10,569 nt of DNA. Source: Ga0077555 sp031367895 (GTDB taxonomy: Bacteria > Pseudomonadota > Alphaproteobacteria > Rhizobiales > Hyphomicrobiaceae). The notes below the pieces were generated by a model that saw only the letters and a list, made by a program, of their open reading frames with translations, had not been told where the DNA came from and searched no databases. The DNA lies in the NCBI GenBank assembly GCA_031367895.1, contig JANLQP010000387.1:1-10569 (forward strand), written 5' to 3'. A program made the translations under genes and the position numbers. Shown here piece by piece: positions 6,098 through 10,569 of the stretch (the first letter of the stretch is position 1; each line of letters opens with the position of its first letter).

Positions 6098-6114
6098 GTT
6101 TGCAATGCTATATA
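6086..6114 (+). promoter_or_regulatory. Candidate promoter for the araC-family gene
   Basis: TTGATG (6086-6091) is followed by a 17-nt spacer and TATATA (6109-6114) on the plus strand, a fair sigma-70-type match in an otherwise GC-rich region. The transcript would carry a leader of about 125 nt before the araC start. A further small inverted repeat, CCTAT-GCG-ATAGG (6198-6210), lies in that leader. No clear marR promoter could be picked on the opposite strand, although the same TATATA stretch could serve it. Confidence 0.35.
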
Positions 6115-6246
6115 GGGCGATGACCGCTTATTTGCTTGACGCGAGGCCCGCTGCGTTTGACCTTGTATACGCAGGCTCTCCAACCACCGTTGAAACACCT
6201 ATGCGATAGGCGAGTACAATTGAATTTCATTAGGACGAGGGGAGCG

Positions 6247-7290
6247 ATGGCGAGTCCCGAGCCGATGATTACGGCGGGGATCTTCCGCGGCTTCGACGAC
6301 TACCTGCGGGCGACCTATCCCAAGGTCAACATCGGCCTGCCCCAGTTGGTGGAGGAGGTCGGCGGTCCCATGCTGGACGGACCGCCGCCGCTGGAGCGGT
6401 TTCCGCTCGACAAATTCGCGCTTCTCTTGGAAATCGCATCCAAGCGCACCCGCGACGAGTGCTTCGCTCTGCATTGGGCGCGCGCCTTTCCCGTCGGCGG
6501 GACAGGGCTTTTCGGTTTCATCATCGCCAATGCCCCCGACCTCCAGACCATGGTCGAATGTGTGACGCGGTTTGCCAAGCTCGGCACCGATGCGCTTGAG
6601 ATCACCTGCGAGCAGGAACAAGGGAAGGTTCAGATCACTTGGATGCTGGGGCCGGAACTCGTTGTCCCGCATCAGCAGTTGACCGAGTTCCTGCTGACCC
6701 TGTTCATCGATCGCGCCAAGCGCTTCATCGACGTGAGTTGGCGTCCGGAGCGGATGGAGTTTACCTACCCCGAGCCCAATCAGGCCGGGGCGTACGAGGA
6801 CCATTTCGGACAGAATCTGGTCTTCTCGGCTTCGCACAACCGATTGACCACGCCTGTCTCGAACCTGAAGCGTGTCGCGGCCAATGCAGACTCCCTGCTG
6901 TTTGCGACATTGCGCAGCATTGCCGAAAAAGAGTTGAAGCTGCTTACCCCGTCAAAGGACGTGAACGACAGGCTCGGCAGCTATCTTGTCCAAAACATCG
7001 CACTGAAGGGCGTCGAACTCGACACCACCGCAAAAACTTTGGGCCTGACCGCGCGCCAACTGCAGTACGAGTTGCAGCAGCGCAAGACGAGCTTCGAAAA
7101 CGAGGTGGCGAAGGTGCGCCAGCGCCTCGCGACGCGCTACCTGCGCGATACCGACCTGCCGATGACCGAGATCGCGCTGATGCTCGGCTACTCCGAGCTG
7201 TCGGCGTTCACGCGCGCCGCCAAGTCGTGGTTCAGCGTCCCGCCGTCGGAAAAGCGGACGCAATTGCGCGCCGCGAAGGACAATATCTGA
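6247..7290 (+). CDS. AraC-family regulator with arabinose-binding-type N-terminal domain
   Basis: This is a 347-residue activator-type regulator. Residues about 25-215 match the 'arabinose-binding domain of AraC' family found in OruR/VirS-like regulators, including ALHWARAFPVGGTGLFGFIIANAPDL. The C-terminal 90 residues are a standard AraC double helix-turn-helix: first motif TTAKTLGLTARQLQYELQ (260-277), then TSFENEV, RYLRDTDLPMTEIALMLGYSE (second motif, 298-318) and SAFTRAAKSWFSVPPSE. The start at 6247 is preceded by GAGGGGAG with short spacing; the frame is open from 6136 but upstream codons lie in the control region. Divergent from marR, it probably activates a nearby catabolic operon in response to a small molecule. 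Which operon is not shown by the sequence; the SDR-crotonase genes and the upstream monooxygenase are candidates. Confidence 0.87.
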   Translation: MASPEPMITAGIFRGFDDYLRATYPKVNIGLPQLVEEVGGPMLDGPPPLERFPLDKFALLLEIASKRTRDECFALHWARAFPVGGTGLFGFIIANAPDLQTMVECVTRFAKLGTDALEITCEQEQGKVQITWMLGPELVVPHQQLTEFLLTLFIDRAKRFIDVSWRPERMEFTYPEPNQAGAYEDHFGQNLVFSASHNRLTTPVSNLKRVAANADSLLFATLRSIAEKELKLLTPSKDVNDRLGSYLVQNIALKGVELDTTAKTLGLTARQLQYELQQRKTSFENEVAKVRQRLATRYLRDTDLPMTEIALMLGYSELSAFTRAAKSWFSVPPSEKRTQLRAAKDNI

Positions 7291-7304
7291 CGCCGCCCTG
7301 CTGC

Positions 7305-7321
7305 AGTCGGCTGCACCGACT
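7305..7321 (+). terminator. Weak terminator-like hairpin after araC
   Basis: AGTCGG (7305-7310), loop CTGCA, and CCGACT (7316-7321) form a 6-bp stem 14 bp after the araC stop, followed by ATTTGCCCCTCT. The T run is short. It lies between the convergent araC and mrp genes and could serve either strand. Confidence 0.35.
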
Positions 7322-7331
7322 ATTTGCCCCT

Positions 7332-8447
7332 CTACAGAAGGCCGGCAAGCACGGCCTTTGCGATCGCTGCATAGGCCTTGGCCGGGCTGCCGTCCGGATC
7401 GGCGACAACGATCGGCAGGCCGGCGTCGGAGCGTTCGCGGATGGCGAGTTCCAGCGGGATCTCTCCAAGGAACGGCACACCGAGCTTGGCCGCCTCGTCG
7501 CGTGCGCCGCCATGCGCGAAGATGTGGTGGCGCTTGCCGCAGTCGTCGCAGACGAAGTAGCTCATGTTCTCGACGAGCCCGAGAATCGGCACGCCGACGT
7601 CCCTGAACATCGCCACGCCGCGGCGCGCGTCGATCAGCGCCAGATCCTGCGGTGTCGACACGATCACGGCACCGGCCAGCGGCACCGCCTGCGCCAAGGT
7701 CAACTGTGCGTCGCCGGTGCCGGGCGGCATGTCGACAACGAGGACATCGAGTTCCCCCCAAGCGACGTCGCGCAGCATCTGCGTGACAGCCGAGGCGACC
7801 ATCGGCCCGCGCCAGACCATGGCCTTGGCCGCGTCGACGAGGAAGCCGATCGACATCACCTTGCAGCCGTAGCCTTCGAGCGGTTCGAGTGTGCGCCCCG
7901 AGACGATGCGCGGTTGGCCACGCAGCGCGAACAGTTTCGGCATCGAGGGTCCGTAGATATCGGCATCGAGCACACCGACTTTCAAGCGTCTGCCGTTGTG
8001 CGTGCTGGCAGCGAGCGCCAGTGCCAGATTGCATGCCGTCGTCGATTTGCCGACGCCGCCTTTGCCTGACGCGACTGCAATGATGTGGCGGACTTTGGCG
8101 AGGTTCGGAAAGCTCACGGGAGACAGAGCCGCAGCAGGCTTGGCAGCGGCAGACGTTGACGCTGCCGGCTTCGGAGTGACTTTGGCGACAGCAGCACCAA
8201 CGGGGCGCTCCGCCGTCAACGTGACTGCAACGTGTAAAACGCCCGCCACGCCGGCAACCGCCTGCTGCGCCTGCTGCCGGATCGGCTCGAAGGCTTGAGC
8301 CTCTTGCGGGGTGATGGCGATCGAGAAGGCGACGCGGCCGTCACGGACGACGATGTCCGATATCCGGCCGGATTGTGCAAGCGAACGGCCGTCGCCGGTG
8401 TCGACGGCCGCCAGGGCACGCAGGATATCGTCACGCACGACGGACAT
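7332..8447 (-). CDS. Mrp/NBP35 (ApbC)-family Fe-S carrier ATPase
   Basis: This is a 371-residue member of the Mrp/ApbC family of P-loop ATPases that bind and transfer [4Fe-4S] clusters. Residues 1-80 are the MIP18/DUF59-type domain, followed by an Ala/Pro-rich linker (about 84-112). The ATPase domain carries the deviant Walker A GKGGVGKST (128-136), DADIYGPSMPK (161-171), DMPPGTGD (239-246) and the cluster-binding CxxC at C300 and C303 (VCDDCG), so all hallmark residues are present. The start at 8447 has a very strong GGGAGG 7 nt upstream. It follows the 54-residue gene by 48 bp on the same strand and is probably the last gene of the formate dehydrogenase operon. That position suggests a job in delivering clusters to the Fe-S-rich dehydrogenase, although it could equally be the cell's general Mrp protein. 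Confidence 0.92.
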   Translation of the reverse strand: MSVVRDDILRALAAVDTGDGRSLAQSGRISDIVVRDGRVAFSIAITPQEAQAFEPIRQQAQQAVAGVAGVLHVAVTLTAERPVGAAVAKVTPKPAASTSAAAKPAAALSPVSFPNLAKVRHIIAVASGKGGVGKSTTACNLALALAASTHNGRRLKVGVLDADIYGPSMPKLFALRGQPRIVSGRTLEPLEGYGCKVMSIGFLVDAAKAMVWRGPMVASAVTQMLRDVAWGELDVLVVDMPPGTGDAQLTLAQAVPLAGAVIVSTPQDLALIDARRGVAMFRDVGVPILGLVENMSYFVCDDCGKRHHIFAHGGARDEAAKLGVPFLGEIPLELAIRERSDAGLPIVVADPDGSPAKAYAAIAKAVLAGLL

Positions 8448-8495
8448 CGCTTTCCCTCCCTGAGGGAGAACCGATTTCAGCGACGCCCGGCAAGC

Positions 8496-8660
8496 TCAGC
8501 TTTTCGGCTTCTCGATGCCGCGCAGCTTCGGCTCCGGATCGGGGCGTGCGCCCTTGCCGACGAAGGCGCTGTCGGCGGTGCCCTGGTAATTCTCCAACAC
8601 CACCGAGGCAACATAGCTGATGCCGATCATGGCCATAAACGCCCAGAAGAATGCTTTCAT
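8496..8660 (-). CDS. Small single-pass membrane protein in the formate dehydrogenase operon
   Basis: This 54-residue ORF starts MKAFFWAFMAMIGISYVASV, a hydrophobic helix (about 3-22), followed by a polar, Pro/Lys/Glu-rich tail ending IEKPKS. The start at 8660 has AGAGG 5 nt upstream, and the reading frame before it runs into the leader repeat, so no longer protein is likely. It lies 106 bp after the cytochrome b gene and 48 bp before mrp on the same strand. I do not recognise a named family. By position and topology it may be an accessory or anchoring peptide of the formate dehydrogenase membrane complex, similar in type to small subunits of other respiratory complexes. That role is inference. 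Confidence 0.7.
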   Translation of the reverse strand: MKAFFWAFMAMIGISYVASVVLENYQGTADSAFVGKGARPDPEPKLRGIEKPKS

Positions 8661-8671
8661 GAGGTCCTCTT

Positions 8672-8733
8672 GTTTGCGCCTTCGGATGCCCACTTTTTGT
8701 TTGCGCGTCGGTTGCCCACTCCGCAACCGCGCC
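8672..8733 (-). repeat. Leader repeat copy B (upstream of the 54-residue gene), with hairpin
   Basis: On the minus strand the first module (GCGCGGTTGCGGAGTGGG) matches copy A, and a second module AGTGGGCATCCGAAGGCGC follows it. The second resembles the 3' half of the first (AGTGGGCAACCGACGCGC), so the element is itself an imperfect tandem duplication with a 26-nt period. Positions 8703-8732 fold as GCGC + GGTTGC / GCAACC + GCGC, with bulge GAC and loop GGAGTGG. The element ends 14 nt before the ATG. It fills most of the 106-bp gap after the cytochrome b gene. Confidence 0.8.
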
Positions 8734-8766
8734 GGCAAACGGCGCGTGAATAAGTCGACGCTCGGT

Positions 8767-9789
8767 TCACTCTGCAGGTGTTGCCGAGCCCTCGAGCGCC
8801 TTCGGGTTCTTGGCGACCGTCTTATCGAGCCAGACCGAATGGTGCTCCTTGGCCCAGTTGACGTCCACGTCGCCTGTGCCCATGGCGCTGAACGCGCCCT
8901 GCATGCCGAGCGAACCGATGTAGATGTGCGCGATGATGACGGCGATCATGACGACGCCGATCAGGCCGTGCAGCGTATTGGCCCACTGCAGCCCGGCGAG
9001 GTCGGTGAAGCGGAACGGGAACATCAAAGAGTACCCCGTCACCGCGAGGCCCGCGCCGCCCGCGATCACCACCCAGAAGATCAGCTTCTGGCCGAAATTG
9101 AAGCGGCCGGCCGGCGGATGCGCGTTACCCACGATGCCGCCACCCTGCTTGATCCAGGCCCAGTCGCGCGGATGCGGGAAGTTGTCCTTCACCCAGAGCA
9201 GGAACATCAGCACCAAGCCGACGATGAACGCGAAGCTCACGTAATTGTGCGTGAACTTGCCGGCTTCCGAGATGACGCTGAAAGCGCTTGGCCCGACGAG
9301 TGGCAGCAGCAGCGACTTGCCGAACGTCAGATTGAGGCCACTGAGGCCGAGAAGCATGAACGAGGTCGCCGTCAGCCAGTGCGCGAACCGCTCGATGCCG
9401 CCAAAGCGGGTGATCAGCTGGCCCGAGAAACCGCTTTCAACGCGAATGCGCCCCCGGATCGCAAAGAAGATCGCAAGCAGGCCGAGCATGCCGAGAATGG
9501 CGGAGGTGCCGACCTTCGGCAGCGTGCCCTCGTGTGTTGCCCGCCAGTCCTGGCCGGCGGGCTGGATCAGATTGCCGGAGCGCTTGTCGGGGATCGAGAC
9601 GCGGCCGTTGATCGTGTCTTGTCCGGCGCTGCCGGGCTTCAGCGCCTCCAGCAGCTTCTGCTCGTTGACCGAGCTTGCCGTCGGATTGACGGAAGTCGGC
9701 TGCTGCGCAGGCGCGCCCGTTGCGAGCGCCGAGAGCAGCAGTCCGGCGAGACCCGCAAGTCTCAGTGTTTGACTCATCGTCGATGCCAT
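8767..9789 (-). CDS. Formate dehydrogenase gamma subunit (cytochrome b)
   Basis: This is a 340-residue membrane cytochrome b of respiratory formate dehydrogenase, which passes electrons from the beta subunit to quinone. It has an N-terminal signal-like helix (8-28), a polar segment (about 30-92) with the NLIQPAGQDWR motif seen in long FdhC-type gamma subunits, then about five membrane segments (95-112, 138-157, 180-200, 236-255, 273-294). Candidate haem ligands are H137 (ERFAHW), H181, H274 and H288; the last two keep the 14-residue spacing of His155/His169 in E. coli FdnI. The start at 9789 is supported by GGAGGG just upstream on the minus strand; the longer open frame beyond it overlaps the beta gene and is spurious. 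It lies 149 bp downstream of the beta gene, a gap mostly filled by a palindromic repeat. Confidence 0.9.
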   Translation of the reverse strand: MASTMSQTLRLAGLAGLLLSALATGAPAQQPTSVNPTASSVNEQKLLEALKPGSAGQDTINGRVSIPDKRSGNLIQPAGQDWRATHEGTLPKVGTSAILGMLGLLAIFFAIRGRIRVESGFSGQLITRFGGIERFAHWLTATSFMLLGLSGLNLTFGKSLLLPLVGPSAFSVISEAGKFTHNYVSFAFIVGLVLMFLLWVKDNFPHPRDWAWIKQGGGIVGNAHPPAGRFNFGQKLIFWVVIAGGAGLAVTGYSLMFPFRFTDLAGLQWANTLHGLIGVVMIAVIIAHIYIGSLGMQGAFSAMGTGDVDVNWAKEHHSVWLDKTVAKNPKALEGSATPAE

Positions 9790-9846
9790 CTGGTACCCTC
9801 CCCGCCCGTTATTCCCCGGGTTTGAATTCTCGGTCACCTCACATAT

Positions 9847-9930
9847 GTCATCCCGGGGCTCGTCCCCGGGACCCATTTCGCCGCTTGCGCTGGCAGACCG
9901 ATGGGTCCCCGCAATAAATGCCGGGATGAC
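9847..9930. repeat. Palindromic repeat element inside the formate dehydrogenase operon
   Basis: Two 30-bp arms (9847-9876 and 9901-9930) are inverted copies: GTCATCCCGG at the left end answers CCGGGATGAC at the right, and GGGACCCAT answers ATGGGTCCC inside. The middle of the arms has diverged (left: CCCGGGG-CTCGT-CCCCGGG, itself a hairpin; right: AT-rich). The spacer is 24 bp. Elements with this GTCATCCCGGG/ACCCAT core are, from memory, abundant intergenic repeats in Bradyrhizobium-type genomes. It lies between the beta and gamma genes and could attenuate or stabilise the transcript. Confidence 0.8.
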
Positions 9931-9938
9931 AAAATAAG

Positions 9939-10535
9939 TCACGTCGCGATGCCGTCCTTGTAGGCCGTCTTCCAGCCCCAGGCGCCGGAGCCGTAGCCGC
10001 GCTTGGTCACGCGCTCCTTGTAGATCTGCGCGATGATCTCGCCGTCGCCGGCCAGCAGCGCCTTCGTCGAGCACATCTCGGCGCAGATCGGCAGTTTGCC
10101 CTCGGCGAGACGGTTTGACCCGTAGGCCGCGTATTCCTCGGGCGTGTTGTCGGCTTCCGGACCACCTGCGCAGTAGGTGCACTTGTCCATCTTGCCGCGC
10201 GAGCCGAAGTTTGCCGTCTTCGGATATTGCGGCGCGCCGAACGGACAGGCATAGAAGCAGTATCCGCAGCCGATGCAGAGCTCCTTCGAGTGCAGCACCA
10301 CTGCGTCCTCGGTCGTGTAGAAGCACGACACCGGGCAGACTGCGGCACACGGCGCGTCCGTGCAGTGCATACACGCCATCGACACCGAGCGTTCGCCGGG
10401 CTTGCCGTCGTTGATGGTGACGACCCGGCGCCGGTTGATGCCCCAGGGCACCTCGTTCTCGTTCTTGCAGGCGGTGACGCAGGCGTTGCACTCGATGCAG
10501 CGGTCCGCGTCGCAGAGGAATTTCATACGGGCCAT
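9939..10535 (-). CDS. fdh3B: Formate dehydrogenase beta subunit (FDH3-type, four [4Fe-4S] clusters)
   Basis: This is a 198-residue ferredoxin-like electron-transfer subunit with 16 cluster-type cysteines: C13-C16-C19-C23, C55-C58-C63-C67, C87-C90-C93-C97 and C119-C122 with C151-C155, enough for four [4Fe-4S] clusters. It would relay electrons from the molybdenum or tungsten catalytic subunit to the cytochrome b. It is much shorter than E. coli FdnH (about 290) and lacks the C-terminal membrane helix, matching the FDH3-type beta subunits annotated in Hyphomicrobiales. The start at 10535 has AAGGAG 8 nt upstream; the internal Met at 10526 is a weaker option. The alpha subunit gene is expected immediately to the right, beyond the window. 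The leader repeat C lies directly before the Shine-Dalgarno. Confidence 0.92.
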   Translation of the reverse strand: MARMKFLCDADRCIECNACVTACKNENEVPWGINRRRVVTINDGKPGERSVSMACMHCTDAPCAAVCPVSCFYTTEDAVVLHSKELCIGCGYCFYACPFGAPQYPKTANFGSRGKMDKCTYCAGGPEADNTPEEYAAYGSNRLAEGKLPICAEMCSTKALLAGDGEIIAQIYKERVTKRGYGSGAWGWKTAYKDGIAT

Positions 10536-10548
10536 TGACTTTTCTCCT

Positions 10549-10569
10549 TGCGCCTTCAGATGCCCACTT
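10549..10569 (-). repeat. Leader repeat copy C (upstream of fdh beta), cut by the window end
   Basis: On the minus strand AGTGGGCATCTGAAGGCGCA matches the second module of copy B with one difference (T for C). It ends 13 nt before the beta start codon, next to the AAGGAG ribosome site. Whether the first hairpin module is present cannot be seen because the window ends here. Confidence 0.7.

Noticed and set aside
6639..8069. 476-residue plus-strand ORF
   Set aside because: It is an out-of-frame shadow of the araC gene followed by antisense of mrp, with no motif of its own.
8620..9825. 401-residue plus-strand ORF
   Set aside because: It is antisense to the formate dehydrogenase gamma gene; the composition is typical of an antisense frame.
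9790..10491. Extended frame fused to the gamma subunit
   Set aside because: It overlaps the beta gene out of frame and crosses the palindromic repeat; the gamma start at 9789 has a strong ribosome site and signal-like helix.
1..10569. CRISPR array, tRNA, rRNA or insertion sequence
   Set aside because: No regularly spaced short repeats with unique spacers, no tRNA-like cloverleaf, and no transposase or terminal inverted repeats were seen; the only repeats are those listed.

Overview
The window is GC-rich, densely coding DNA. The gene families point to an alphaproteobacterium of the order Hyphomicrobiales (Bradyrhizobium / Xanthobacteraceae type): a tartrate-dehydratase-like enolase very close to the Bradyrhizobium enzyme, a short soluble 'FDH3-type' formate dehydrogenase beta subunit with a long gamma subunit, and a GTCATCCCGG...CCGGGATGAC palindrome typical of this group. 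This assignment is inference from remembered family members.

Layout. (1) 3-767 (+) is the C-terminal part of a flavin-dependent monooxygenase that starts outside the window. (2) 771-1943 (-) is a TarD-like D-tartrate dehydratase, meeting the monooxygenase tail to tail with a 3-bp gap. (3) 2107-2675 (-) is a ParE/RelE-type toxin-antitoxin pair with a 4-bp gene overlap and a promoter/inverted repeat just upstream. (4) 2730-3692 (-) is an SMP-30/gluconolactonase-like lactonase, divergent from (5) an SDR dehydrogenase (3786-4583, +) and a crotonase-fold enzyme (4633-5445, +). (6) A MarR regulator (5551-6030, -) and an AraC regulator (6247-7290, +) diverge from a 216-bp control region. (7) 7332-10535 (-) is the tail of a respiratory formate dehydrogenase operon, read in the order beta subunit, cytochrome b gamma subunit, 54-residue membrane peptide, Mrp/ApbC-type Fe-S carrier ATPase. 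The catalytic alpha subunit would lie just off the right edge.

How it fits together. Genes 1 and 4-6 look like a catabolic module: oxygenase, lactonase, dehydrogenase, crotonase and two regulators. A degradation route for a cyclic alcohol or ketone via a lactone is one plausible reading, but no substrate can be read from the sequence. A 12-bp palindrome in the lactonase/SDR promoter region recurs with one mismatch in the marR/araC control region, suggesting that one of these regulators controls both. The formate dehydrogenase genes form a coherent electron-transfer unit, with the Mrp protein as a plausible Fe-S supplier.

The most unusual signal is a leader repeat on the minus strand immediately upstream of three start codons: tarD, the 54-residue gene and the fdh beta gene. 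Two copies contain the same predicted hairpin of 4+6 bp with a 3-nt bulge and 7-nt loop, followed by a second related module next to the ribosome binding site. The third copy is cut by the window edge.
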